A stretch of 64,000 bases of DNA, from contig JACRDI010000028.1 in NCBI GenBank assembly GCA_016218665.1, positions 110,929-174,928 of the forward strand, read 5' to 3'. Shown piece by piece: positions 38,813 through 46,551 of this stretch. The DNA is from Desulfovibrio sp. GTDB lineage: Bacteria; Desulfobacterota; Desulfovibrionia; Desulfovibrionales; Desulfovibrionaceae. The notes under the pieces are model-generated. The model was not told where the DNA came from, ran no database searches, and was given only the letters and a program-made list of their open reading frames with translations. The number at the start of each line of letters is the position of its first letter. Position 1 is the first letter of the stretch. The position numbers were made by a program, and so were the translations under genes.

Positions 38813-39667
38813 TTAACCCCATGACAACAGCGGCAGCAGCAAACGCTCCTGTACCCACCCGTTGAGCCACAGGCACTCGGTCCTGGCGCTGGCGACATCG
38901 GCATAGGCCCGGCGCTCCACGCGCCGCCACCCGGCGTACAGGCGCTCGTACAACTCACAGGGATAGCCGGAGAGCACCACGCCGCCCTTGAGGCCATGCA
39001 GCCGCTCGGCCAGGGCCTCGTGGCCTTCGTCGGTCAGCTCATGCGGGTAGGTGCCCTGGTGCAGCACGCGTGTGCTCTGCACATAGGGCGGGTCCACATA
39101 GTGCAGCGTCTCCGGCCCGTCGTAGATGCCCAGCACCTCCAGGGCGTCGCGCCGCTCGACCACAACTCCGCGCAGACGGTCCGTCAGGGCCGGGATGGCG
39201 TCCGGGTACCCCGCCCAATCCACCGCGGGCGAGACCTCACCCGCGCGCTTGCTGCGGAAGCCTCCACGCACGAGCTGGATGGAGCCCTTGGAACCATGGC
39301 TCATGGTCGCGCGCACCACGAAGCGCCTGGCGCGCTCCAGCATGCCTGCGCGAGACCCCATGTCCCAGCACTCCTCCAGCTCGGCCCTGGAGTATGGCGT
39401 AAGCGCCACCAGTTGCCGAAATTCCGCCGCGAGCAGCGGCGTGCGCAACACCTTGAAGAGGTTCACCACATCCTCGTTCAAGTCGTTGACCACCTCGCAC
39501 TTCACCCGCGGCTTGCGCAGCAGAACACTGGCCACGCCCGCGAAGGGCTCCACATAGGTCGAGTGCTCCGGGAAAAAGCCCAAGATCCATGGCGCCAGGA
39601 GCCACTTGCCTCCGTGGTAGCGGCAGATGGGCCGCGTGGTTTCGGCTATGGCTGTCATGCCCGTCAT
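38813..39667 (-). CDS. DNA adenine-N6 methyltransferase (D12 class, Dam-like)
   Basis: The start at 39667 overlaps the upstream stop (ATGA) with GGAGG before it. The 284-residue protein shows motif I-like CRYHGGKWLLAPWIL, then STYVEPFAGVASVLLRK, VNDLNEDVVNLFKVLRTP and the catalytic motif IV HYVDPPY, with the TRD in between (VVRATMSHGSKGSIQLVRGG). It should methylate the N6 of adenine using SAM. The target site cannot be read directly. With the C5 methyltransferase it may protect phage DNA from restriction. Confidence 0.87.
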   Translation of the reverse strand: MTGMTAIAETTRPICRYHGGKWLLAPWILGFFPEHSTYVEPFAGVASVLLRKPRVKCEVVNDLNEDVVNLFKVLRTPLLAAEFRQLVALTPYSRAELEECWDMGSRAGMLERARRFVVRATMSHGSKGSIQLVRGGFRSKRAGEVSPAVDWAGYPDAIPALTDRLRGVVVERRDALEVLGIYDGPETLHYVDPPYVQSTRVLHQGTYPHELTDEGHEALAERLHGLKGGVVLSGYPCELYERLYAGWRRVERRAYADVASARTECLWLNGWVQERLLLPLLSWG

Positions 39668-39861
39668 ACCTTGGTCCTCCTCGATGTGCGCCACCACTCC
39701 TGGCAGCGCCCGTGCCAGGGGCAAGCGTCCAGGTCAAAGCAGTCCGGTGCCCCGCTCTTGGGGATGGGCAGCTTGTCCCAGCACGAGCGCCCGTAACAGC
39801 GCCCGTCCGGGCCAGAGCAGGGCAACACCGCGGCGCGGGCCGGATTGTCGCACGGTTTCAC
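39664..39861 (-). CDS. Small Cys-rich protein
   Basis: The GTG start overlaps the upstream stop (GTGA). The 65-residue product has seven Cys (VKPCDNPARAAVLPC, then GRCYGRSCWDK and PDCFDLDACPWHGRC), arranged in CxxxxC pairs likely to bind zinc. It overlaps the methyltransferase start. Function is unknown; small zinc-binding proteins of this kind are frequent among early phage genes. Confidence 0.55.
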   Translation of the reverse strand: MKPCDNPARAAVLPCSGPDGRCYGRSCWDKLPIPKSGAPDCFDLDACPWHGRCQEWWRTSRRTKV

Positions 39862-40076
39862 TCGTCCTTGCCTCCGGCCTCTTCCCACATGCGGGCCAGC
39901 TCCACCTTCTCAGCTTCAGTAAACACCGGCTCACCCTCAACTCGCCAAAATCCTACCCTCCGCGCACGGATGCGCGCGATCTGGATGTCCGTGTTCTTAT
40001 AGACCAGCCACTCCAGGGTCTTTTGCAGCAACAACAAATGATCGACGGCTTTGCCTTGCGAGGTATTGTTCTGCAT
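39858..40076 (-). CDS. Small early protein
   Basis: The 72-residue product starts at an ATG with GGGAGG five bases before it. It is helical and charged (DHLLLLQKTLEWLVYKNTDI, then FTEAEKVELARMWEEAGGKD). No domain is recognised. It overlaps the Cys-rich gene downstream, indicating one operon. Confidence 0.5.
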   Translation of the reverse strand: MQNNTSQGKAVDHLLLLQKTLEWLVYKNTDIQIARIRARRVGFWRVEGEPVFTEAEKVELARMWEEAGGKDE

Positions 40077-40609
40077 CACTGCCTCCCCCTCACACCCAGG
40101 CTGTCACGCAGCCCCAGCTCACGCACGAGCCTCTGCACGTCCGCATCGTTGAGCCCACGCGCCACGCATACCAGCCTGCCGTCAAAGCGCAGGCCCTTCT
40201 CGCGGCAAATGCGGCGGGCTTCGGCCTCGTCCGCCGCACGGATGATTCTGGCCGTATCGCCGTCTTTGCCGTGCTCCGTGGCGCACCATTGCCCTGGTTT
40301 GGCCAGCTTGAATGTCGGCTGCTCACCGCCAGCGCTGCTGTCCTGGGGCTTCGCTTCCGTGGCCTCGTGCACCCGGCGCGCTTCGGCCTCGTCGGCCTTT
40401 TGGCGCTCCTTCATGTGCCGCGTGGCGATGGCGGCCTGACCGGAAACAGCTGGCCAATGAGGAAGCCAGACGAGCCGTTGAATAGAGTCACCCGCCAGCG
40501 CTCCGCAGATTGCAGCGATGAGGACATCTCCCGCGAGGAGCGCCAGCAGGCCCGCCATGACGAGAAGCCCAACGTCTTGCATTTCAACGGTGCCGTTCAT
40601 GATGTGCAT
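40076..40609 (-). CDS. Membrane-anchored early protein
   Basis: The start at 40609 has GGAGG six bases upstream. The 177-residue protein has hydrophobic N-terminal segments at about 13-37 (VGLLVMAGLLALLAGDVLIA). A charged helix follows (HMKERQKADEAEARRVHEAT), then a basic, mixed C-terminal domain (DTARIIRAADEAEARRICRE, then LNDADVQRLVRELGLRDSLG). The EARRICREKGL piece resembles a short repeat of EARRVHEA. Function is unknown. Confidence 0.5.
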   Translation of the reverse strand: MHIMNGTVEMQDVGLLVMAGLLALLAGDVLIAAICGALAGDSIQRLVWLPHWPAVSGQAAIATRHMKERQKADEAEARRVHEATEAKPQDSSAGGEQPTFKLAKPGQWCATEHGKDGDTARIIRAADEAEARRICREKGLRFDGRLVCVARGLNDADVQRLVRELGLRDSLGVRGRQ

Positions 40610-40644
40610 GTCGTTCCTCCGGCCCACAAATCCGGTTTGTGCAC

Positions 40645-40884
40645 TCAACCAAGCCGCATCCGGGAACGTTCCGCCCGGTTCCACAGCACGATGGCCCGCA
40701 GGGTCAGCACAATGAGCACGAGGCTCTGGGACAACAGCCACCAGTGCGCGCCCTGCAGGGCGAACGCGGCCCACAGCAGCTGCGCCACGAGCATCAGCCA
40801 CTGGCCACGGATGTTCAGCCCGCCAATGAGCCACACTGCAACCAGGGCCAGGACGGCGGCGCAAGCCTCCAGGGCGGCGCTCAT
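40645..40884 (-). CDS. Small three-TM protein
   Basis: The 79-residue product begins at an ATG overlapping the upstream stop. It has about three hydrophobic segments (EACAAVLALVAVWLIGG, WLMLVAQLLWAAFAL, WWLLSQSLVLIVLTLRAIVL). The WLxxLAQxLW and WWLLSQ features resemble small phage-encoded PnuC/amino-sugar-transporter-like membrane proteins. Assignment is weak. Confidence 0.5.
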   Translation of the reverse strand: MSAALEACAAVLALVAVWLIGGLNIRGQWLMLVAQLLWAAFALQGAHWWLLSQSLVLIVLTLRAIVLWNRAERSRMRLG

Positions 40885-41393
40885 ACCTTTGCCCCTGCTG
40901 CCTGCGCGCACGAGCTGCACAGATCCGGCTCCACCCACCAGCAGCCGCCGGGGCAGGCCATGAACTCGGTGCAGCCGCACACCCGGCAGGCCGGATCGTC
41001 CGCGTCCTGCTCTTCCCACAGGCGTTCGATGATCTCGCACACCTTCTCGCGCCCGCGCGGGGTCATGTCGGCCATCTTCGAGTACGGGAAGTCCTTGATG
41101 CCGCCTTCTTCCAGGTGTTCCTCAAGGTCCGCGAACATGGAGCCGTAGGTGCGGCCGCACACGTGGTTGGCCACGGTCAGGCAGTCAACGCAGGTGCTGT
41201 TGCCGGTCTCGAAGCCGGGCAGCGGCTCCAGGCTGGCGTACACGTGCTCGAAGAGCTCTCCGGGCTCGATGGTCCGCCCGCACTCGTCGCAGCGCACGGG
41301 CGTCAGGGCCTTCATCATCGCGGTCACGGGCTTGCTGTCGCCCCAGCAGTCGTCATCGCCGTAGTCCATGTCCATCAGGCATCCGCATTCCAT
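40881..41393 (-). CDS. Zinc-ribbon protein
   Basis: The 170-residue product is Cys-rich. It has VRCDECGRTIEPGELFE at about 33-50 with a later STCVDCLTVANHVCG, and a C-terminal CRVCGCTEFMACPGGCWWV followed by LCSSC at about 135-163. The C-terminal motif (CRVCGCT....CPGGCxWVEPDLCSxC) recurs in other phage proteins. Two zinc sites are likely. Its role is unknown; a link to DNA or RNA binding is inferred. Confidence 0.6.
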   Translation of the reverse strand: MECGCLMDMDYGDDDCWGDSKPVTAMMKALTPVRCDECGRTIEPGELFEHVYASLEPLPGFETGNSTCVDCLTVANHVCGRTYGSMFADLEEHLEEGGIKDFPYSKMADMTPRGREKVCEIIERLWEEQDADDPACRVCGCTEFMACPGGCWWVEPDLCSSCAQAAGAKV

Positions 41394-41396
41394 GGC

Positions 41397-41675
41397 TCAG
41401 TCCTCCTTCTCGATTCTCGCGTGCAGCCGGGCGGTTAGAACGCCCACTGCCCCCAGGGTATCCACCAGGCGCGCGCCGCAGCCGGAACTCCAGGCCGTCA
41501 CTGCGCCGCCTTCCCTCTTGATGCAGGCCACGGCCACTCCGACCACAACGCCCGCTTCCGCGAGCGTACGGATCTCTTCCAGCGTCTCCAGCAGCCCGGC
41601 CTTGTACTGCTCGTTCAACCTGTCCGGCGTGGACTGGAACTCCAACAGCCGCAGGCCTCCCTTGTCCTCAACCAT
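41397..41675 (-). CDS. Small early protein of unknown function
   Basis: The 92-residue product has DRLNEQYKAGLLETLEEIRT, then AGVVVGVAVACIKREGGAVT and RLVDTLGAVGVLTARLHARI. It looks like a helix, a beta hairpin and a helix. No family is recognised. It overlaps the zinc-finger gene upstream by eight bases. Confidence 0.5.
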   Translation of the reverse strand: MVEDKGGLRLLEFQSTPDRLNEQYKAGLLETLEEIRTLAEAGVVVGVAVACIKREGGAVTAWSSGCGARLVDTLGAVGVLTARLHARIEKED

Positions 41676-41883
41676 GTTGCATCCTCTTGTTTTCCATGGC
41701 GCGGACGTTCTTGTGGGGCATGTGGCCCACGTGGTAGCCGCGGCAAAACCTGCACGGGTACACCCGCATGGGATGAGTCTCCCGGCGCTGGAGCGAACGC
41801 CACACGGCCAAGGCCTCTTCCCTCGTCTCGTACCGCTTTTTCTGCCCGCACGACTTGCGGCGCTTCCCGCGCTTTGAGGCCAT
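41668..41883 (-). CDS. Small zinc-finger-like basic protein
   Basis: The start at 41883 gives 71 residues: a very basic N-terminus (MASKRGKRRKSCGQKKRYET), a helix EEALAVWRSLQRRE and a finger VYPCRFCRGYHVGH with CxxC...HxxH ligands. Such CPxCxxxH fingers are common in phage early genes. Nucleic-acid binding is likely. It lies two nucleotides after the C5 methyltransferase. Confidence 0.6.
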   Translation of the reverse strand: MASKRGKRRKSCGQKKRYETREEALAVWRSLQRRETHPMRVYPCRFCRGYHVGHMPHKNVRAMENKRMQHG

Positions 41884-41885
41884 GG

Positions 41886-43781
41886 CTACACAGCCTCCGC
41901 CACTTCCCGTCCGGCCAGGGCCGCAGGATGGTTTGCCGTCACCAACGCGCAAGAAAAGTGCGGCGGCACGCTGTTGCCGCACATGCGCACCTGGCTGGTG
42001 GCCGAAAGGTGCTTGCCCCTGTGCGACGGGGCTATCTGGTAAGTGTCTGGGAAGCCCTGCGCGCGATAGAGTTCCCTCGGGCGCAGCATCCGCATGCCGA
42101 TGTCCACGATGCGGCAGCGCACTCCGTCCAGCACCAGCTCGGCTTCCTCGTCCGGGCCGATGACGCCCCAAAGCCGCAGGAACGCCAGGACCTGGGCATA
42201 GCGCCCCGCAGCGTCCTGTCCCATGTCGCAGTCCATGGCGTTCATGGGCATGTCCACCAGGGCGAATCTGTCGCGGCTCACCACGCTGGGCACGGGCTCG
42301 TCCATGGGCTGCGGTTCGCTGCGCGTGTTGTATTGCTCCAGAACGGCTGTGGAGAGGCCGAAGCGCGCCTTGGCCGTTGCCGTGGGCAGGGGTGCGTCCG
42401 CTGCGGAGAGCTGCCCGCCCAGGGAGTAGTAGCGCTGCACGTGCGCGCACAGCAGACCCTTGGTGTTGCCGGTGCTAGGGCGTTTTGGGGTTCCTCCGGC
42501 GGTGATGGTGCTCAACGGCTCGTCAACGGCGCGGCCCACAGCGCCGGTGCGGAACTCGGAGATTGAGGCGCACAGCAGCCCGTGGTGCTGGCCCTGGGCG
42601 GATATGGTGTGCAGGGGCTCCTGCGCCTCGCTGCCCACGTTGGTGCCGCGAAGCTTGAGCACGCTGGCTGAGACAAGCCCATGGTGATCAACACCTGTGA
42701 CGGTCCCCAGGGGCTTGTCCGCCGGCTGACCGACAACGCCCCCGTAGTGTTTGGCCAGCCACACTGCGGCCGCCCCATCGCTCTGCACCACGGGCGTCAC
42801 CAGGGCGTGCTTCCCCTTGGCTACGATGGTGGACAGCGGGCCTTGGGCTGGCCACGTGGCGCTTCTCGCGCCGCTCTGGTCGACACCGACAAGAGCCGGC
42901 CCCACCAGCATGTGCTGCTTGCCTGTCGTCACGGTGGGCATGGGAGCGGACAAATCCGCAGGCGCATGGCCTGTGGTGTTCACCACCACAAAGGGCTTGG
43001 CGGCCTGGAGCACATAGCGCTTGATGCCTTTGGCAATGCGCGCCTGCGTCTTGGGCGCCAGCGGCTTCTTGCGGTCGAAGATCGAAGGGGCTGGATCATC
43101 CCAGTTGATACACTCGGCCGCGGTGCGCCATGGCTGCGCCCGGCCAGGACCGTGGGTCGGCTCCGGCCAGGTCACGGCCATGCCGTCGCGCCTGGCCACC
43201 ACGAACAGGCGGCGGCGGGAAGTGGGCGCGCCATAGTCGGCCGCAACCAGCTCGCGCCACTCCACCCGGTAGCCCAGGCGGCGCAGCCTGCGCACCCAGG
43301 CGCGGAAGTAGTCGCCCTTGTGCTCCTTGATGGGCCTGTCGTCCGGCCCCAGCGGCCCCCACTCCTGGAACTCGCACACGTTCTCCACGCACACGAGCTT
43401 GGGCAGAGTCTCCTCCACCCAGCGCACCACGACCCAGGCCAGGGCGCGGATGGCCCGCTCAAGGGGCTTGCCGCCCTTGGCGCGGCTGTGGTGCTTGCAG
43501 TCCGGGCTGGCCCACAACACGTCCACCTCGCGGCCACCCGTGGCGATGCGCGGGCACACCTCGCGGATGTCGCAACACAGGTGCGTGGCGTAGGGGTGGT
43601 TGGCCCTGTGCATTGCCAGAGCCTCGGCGTCGTGGTTGATGGCCAGGTCAACGGAGAAGCCCGCCCATTCCAGGCCAAGGCTTGCCCCGCCCCCACCGGC
43701 GAACAGATCCACAACCATTCCGGTGTGGCGCAGCCCGCCAAACGCCAGGGCCGCCAGCATGGCGCGCGATGCGGCGATCAT
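41886..43781 (-). CDS. DNA cytosine-C5 methyltransferase with repetitive target region
   Basis: The 631-residue protein has motif I VVDLFAGGGGASLGLEWAG, motif IV with the catalytic Cys in ASPDCKHHS (Cys95; the usual Pro before Cys is Asp), motif VI VENV, and VAADYGAPTSRRRLFVVARR as motif VIII. The end is motif IX/X (LRPRELYRAQGFPD, then GNSVPPHF). Between about 271 and 509, seven degenerate repeats of about 35 residues share G..AD.PL.TITA....LV. A repetitive TRD could recognise several sites or an unusual one. It should act in phage self-protection. Confidence 0.85.
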   Translation of the reverse strand: MIAASRAMLAALAFGGLRHTGMVVDLFAGGGGASLGLEWAGFSVDLAINHDAEALAMHRANHPYATHLCCDIREVCPRIATGGREVDVLWASPDCKHHSRAKGGKPLERAIRALAWVVVRWVEETLPKLVCVENVCEFQEWGPLGPDDRPIKEHKGDYFRAWVRRLRRLGYRVEWRELVAADYGAPTSRRRLFVVARRDGMAVTWPEPTHGPGRAQPWRTAAECINWDDPAPSIFDRKKPLAPKTQARIAKGIKRYVLQAAKPFVVVNTTGHAPADLSAPMPTVTTGKQHMLVGPALVGVDQSGARSATWPAQGPLSTIVAKGKHALVTPVVQSDGAAAVWLAKHYGGVVGQPADKPLGTVTGVDHHGLVSASVLKLRGTNVGSEAQEPLHTISAQGQHHGLLCASISEFRTGAVGRAVDEPLSTITAGGTPKRPSTGNTKGLLCAHVQRYYSLGGQLSAADAPLPTATAKARFGLSTAVLEQYNTRSEPQPMDEPVPSVVSRDRFALVDMPMNAMDCDMGQDAAGRYAQVLAFLRLWGVIGPDEEAELVLDGVRCRIVDIGMRMLRPRELYRAQGFPDTYQIAPSHRGKHLSATSQVRMCGNSVPPHFSCALVTANHPAALAGREVAEAV

Positions 43782-44338
43782 GCGCCTGCCCCGGACAGCA
43801 TTTGCAGGGCTTCGGGAGTGCGGCGCTTGAACGCGCGCAGTTCACGCTCAAGGCGCTCACGCTCGGTACTCACCTTGATTTGCAGGCTGGCGACACTCAG
43901 GCCGCCGCGCAGGATGCCCGCGCAGTCCAGGCGGCGCAGCACGGAGTACAGCAGGCGCTTGTCGGCCCGGTCCGTGTGGTTCTGCTCCCCATGTGCGGCC
44001 TCGACCTCACGGCGGATGATGCGGCCGCGCACGACAAGGAGCCCCCAGCCCTCGGGCAGTTCTTCGGGCTTGATAATGCCAGTCGGGGCCATGTAGTAGC
44101 GGATGTTTCCCATCCCGGCCCAGGCATTGCGGCGGTGCCACTTCTTGGCGTCTCGCAGAAAGTCGGACCTGCTCACCTTCACTTCGACGATGCAGCTCTG
44201 CCCGCCTGAATCCAGGCCCCAGGCGTCGGGGATCTCCCCGCCAGCCGTGTACAGTTCCGGGAGCGCCACCTTGAAGCCGTTCCTGCGCAGCCACGCGGAT
44301 GCGCGAGCCACAAGAATGGAGTGTGACATGACGCTCAT
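43778..44338 (-). CDS. PD-(D/E)xK nuclease-like protein (MmcB-like)
   Basis: The start at 44338 overlaps the preceding stop (ATGA). The 186-residue protein begins SHSILVARASAWLRRNGFKV. It contains PDAWGLDSGGQSCIVEVKVS, a D...ExK active-site arrangement, followed by SRSDFLRDAKKWHR and RYYMAPTGIIKPEELP. This matches MmcB-family DNA-repair-like nucleases and related VRR-type folds. It sits next to the C5 methyltransferase, but the pair is not a clear restriction-modification system. Exact substrate is unknown. Confidence 0.68.
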   Translation of the reverse strand: MSVMSHSILVARASAWLRRNGFKVALPELYTAGGEIPDAWGLDSGGQSCIVEVKVSRSDFLRDAKKWHRRNAWAGMGNIRYYMAPTGIIKPEELPEGWGLLVVRGRIIRREVEAAHGEQNHTDRADKRLLYSVLRRLDCAGILRGGLSVASLQIKVSTERERLERELRAFKRRTPEALQMLSGAGA

Positions 44339-44544
44339 GCGAGCACCTCCAGCACCACGACCGAGCAGCCGCTCGGAAGCGGTACGGGCATAGGAATGAA
44401 GCCCCCGCAGTTGTCGCCCCAGATGGCCCGGAAGTTGATCGTGCTCACCGGCCGGACGGGATTGACGGGGCATACGCCTCGCCAACATTCCGCGCGCCGC
44501 CGGCAGCCAGCCGAGCTGCAGAAGGTGATGTCGTTGCTCGGCAT
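44335..44544 (-). CDS. Small Cys-containing protein
   Basis: The 69-residue product begins MPSNDITFCSSAGCRRRAEC with several Cys (DITFCSSAGCRRRAECWRGV, then CPVN), and continues RAIWGDNCGGFIPMPVP. A zinc site is possible from C9, C14, C20 and C25. It overlaps the nuclease-like gene. No family is recognised. Confidence 0.5.
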   Translation of the reverse strand: MPSNDITFCSSAGCRRRAECWRGVCPVNPVRPVSTINFRAIWGDNCGGFIPMPVPLPSGCSVVVLEVLA

Positions 44545-44547
44545 GAG

Positions 44548-44877
44548 CTACCCCTCCCGCCGCACGAGGTCTGGAAAAACGGCGCACACCTTGCGATAGG
44601 CGTCCATGCTGATTTCTACCGTCTGGCCGTCGCCGTCCGGGGGCATGGCGAAGGTGGCGCTTTCGGGCAGCTCGCGGATGGCCTCGGCCTGCTGCTCCTC
44701 GGGCAGGGCGCGACGGAAGCGGGAAGGCGACCAGTCGCACGTCTTGTCCGCTTCGGTGTGGCCGAAGATCGTCTTGCAGCGGCGGATGTGTACGCAGTCG
44801 CCGCACGTCAAGCCTGTGGGCAGCCGCATCATGTCCGGGTCTGCCGGGTCGTAATTCAGGGGCATGCGGCTACTCAT
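44548..44877 (-). CDS. Small zinc-knuckle-like phage protein
   Basis: The ATG at 44877 lies inside the end of the upstream gene. The 109-residue product has TGLTCGDCVHIRRCKTIFGH and DKTCDW, giving C25xxC28..C34..C47, a motif seen in small phage proteins. The rest is acidic and helical. Its role is unknown; early operon context. Confidence 0.6.
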   Translation of the reverse strand: MSSRMPLNYDPADPDMMRLPTGLTCGDCVHIRRCKTIFGHTEADKTCDWSPSRFRRALPEEQQAEAIRELPESATFAMPPDGDGQTVEISMDAYRKVCAVFPDLVRREG

Positions 44878-45499
44878 CGCAGGCCTCCTCGCAGTCCTCG
44901 GCAAACTCTGCGGCGCTCTGCCAGAAGTTGTTGTCCTTCTGCCCCAGGCCCTCGCCGGTGCTGTAGCCGCACTCATTCTTATGCGGGCAGGGGTGCTTCC
45001 GCGTTCCGCGGTTCAAGCACGTGGCGCAGGCCAGCTTGTTCTTGATGTTGGCAAGCTCGGCCTCGGCGGCTTCGGCGCGGTGTTGGACGGAAATCGTTTC
45101 GCGGCGGTGCTTTTCGGCCTCTCCGTGCCAAAAATGCATGGTCTTTTCGATGTTCCCCATCTTTTCATAACTGTCCGCCTCCACCTCGGCCAAACTCCGA
45201 GTGAGGGAGGCGATGACGTTGTTCGCCTCCCCGAGCTGCCGCCTCAAAATGTCGAACAGCTCAGACTCCGGCATGGGCGGGAAGTGCACCTCGACTTTGG
45301 CCCCAGCAGGCAAGTTGAAGGGGAGACCTTCAAACACCAGCTTGGGAGTTCCCTCCGCGTGCTCCTCCGCCTTGGGGCAGTTGGCCTGCGCGTAGGCGTC
45401 CGAAGGACCGGGGATGGCGCCGGGCCGGTAGTTGCAGACGGGGCAGATGTCGCCAACGCTGTCGGTCATGCATGTGGGGCAGGTCGTTTTGTCGCTCAT
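44870..45499 (-). CDS. Zinc-ribbon coiled-coil protein
   Basis: The start is the ATG at 45499. The 209-residue protein has an N-terminal ribbon TTCPTCMTDSVGDICPVCN, a middle beta part (LVFEGLPFNLPAGAKVEVHF), a coiled coil at about 85-155 (LRRQLGEANNVIASLTRSLA) and a C-terminal Cys cluster (CATCLNRGTRKHPCPHKNEC). Each end should bind zinc. Function is unknown. It overlaps the ASCH gene upstream by four bases. Confidence 0.55.
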   Translation of the reverse strand: MSDKTTCPTCMTDSVGDICPVCNYRPGAIPGPSDAYAQANCPKAEEHAEGTPKLVFEGLPFNLPAGAKVEVHFPPMPESELFDILRRQLGEANNVIASLTRSLAEVEADSYEKMGNIEKTMHFWHGEAEKHRRETISVQHRAEAAEAELANIKNKLACATCLNRGTRKHPCPHKNECGYSTGEGLGQKDNNFWQSAAEFAEDCEEACDE

Positions 45500-45939
45500 G
45501 CGGGCACCTCGTGCGGGTAGTCCACCTGGAAGAAGCCCAGGCGGCCTTTGCAGGGATGGAAGGGCAGCGGCTTGGCGTCGGCCAAAAGCCAGTGATACAC
45601 GCCCGGCTCGGCCCAGGGCGAGGCGCTGTCCTGCACGCAGCCGGTGATGGTGACGATGCCTACGATGCCACCCTTGTGCGCGTTGCCCTCGGGAAGCGGC
45701 ACCATGCCTTCCACAAGATGCCTGGGCCTCGTGTCGGCGCATATGGCGCGCAGCAGCGCCTTCTGCTGTTCGGGGGTGCAGTCCTGCACGCTGCCGTCCG
45801 TCGAGAGGCCCGCGTGAATGAGCACGCGCTGGCCAATGTACTGGCGCGGGCATGGCCAGGTGCGGTTCTCCACGTCCTTGGCCATGTGCAGAATGCGGTG
45901 CGCCCAGGGCTGGCGGATGGAAATGGCGGGGAGGATCAT
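45496..45939 (-). CDS. ASCH-domain protein
   Basis: The start at 45939 gives 147 residues. The ASCH (PUA-like) fold is recognisable: LPAISIRQPWAHRILHMAKD with VENRTWPCPRQYIGQRVLIH, then GGIVGIVTITGCVQD and GVYHWLLADAKPLPFHPCKG ending RLGFFQV. ASCH domains bind RNA or modified bases. In phages they are often beside modification enzymes. Role here is unknown; the family is well supported. Confidence 0.8.
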   Translation of the reverse strand: MILPAISIRQPWAHRILHMAKDVENRTWPCPRQYIGQRVLIHAGLSTDGSVQDCTPEQQKALLRAICADTRPRHLVEGMVPLPEGNAHKGGIVGIVTITGCVQDSASPWAEPGVYHWLLADAKPLPFHPCKGRLGFFQVDYPHEVPA

Positions 45940-46547
45940 GCCTGCGCCTCCCCGCCCTGCGCGGGCTGATTGGCGAAGCACTCCAGGTCGAGGGCGTACT
46001 TGCTGGCCTGCCACGACAGAGGCACCCGGCATCCCTCAATGGCCTTGTTCAGAGCATCGAAAGCCTCCTGGAGCTCCGCCGGAAGGTCGCCTTCGTCGGC
46101 CTCCTCAGGCAGGTCATCCACGTAGTGATCAACGGGATCGATGGGGCGCGCGTAGACAGGCTTGCACAGCAACAGGCGCAAGGACTCTGGAGTGACTCCG
46201 TGCTCCTCGCAGTGGTCCAGTATTTCTTCCAGGTCGCGGAACCACTTATCGTCGGCTTCCGAGTAGATCATGGACGTGCCGTCCCACTGCCTGCGCTCCC
46301 GCGTCGCGTGGCGCTCAACCTCGGCAATCTCGCGGCAGGCATCGCAAGCCGTGTAGCCCTTCGGGGTCGGGAGCCCGCACCTGCCGCACGGCACATGGGT
46401 GCAGCCGTCATAGCGGGCCATGTCCTCCGCATGCGGCCCGTCTCCAAAGAAGCGGCTGTTGCTGCTGACCCAGCCTTTGATGTCCGTCACGTACTTGGCA
46501 GCGGCGGCATCCGTACGCAGGATGAAAGGTTCGTTGGTTACGATCAT
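45936..46547 (-). CDS. Phage protein with Cys-rich motif, function unknown
   Basis: The start at 46547 gives 203 residues. A Cys set CTHVPCGRCGLPTPKGYTAC with DAC at about 49-71 is likely a zinc finger. Around it are FILRTDAAAAKYVTDIKGWV, RFFGDGPHAEDMARYDGC and a helical C-terminus (ELQEAFDALNKAIEGC). The N-terminal piece recurs in early proteins of some phages. No catalytic motif is visible. Confidence 0.55.
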   Translation of the reverse strand: MIVTNEPFILRTDAAAAKYVTDIKGWVSSNSRFFGDGPHAEDMARYDGCTHVPCGRCGLPTPKGYTACDACREIAEVERHATRERRQWDGTSMIYSEADDKWFRDLEEILDHCEEHGVTPESLRLLLCKPVYARPIDPVDHYVDDLPEEADEGDLPAELQEAFDALNKAIEGCRVPLSWQASKYALDLECFANQPAQGGEAQA

Positions 46548-46551
46548 CGCC

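Noticed and set aside
43778..44338. Classical type II restriction endonuclease partner of the C5 methyltransferase
   Set aside because: The protein is short and has MmcB-like features; there is no evidence for sequence-specific cleavage, so only a nuclease-like fold is claimed.
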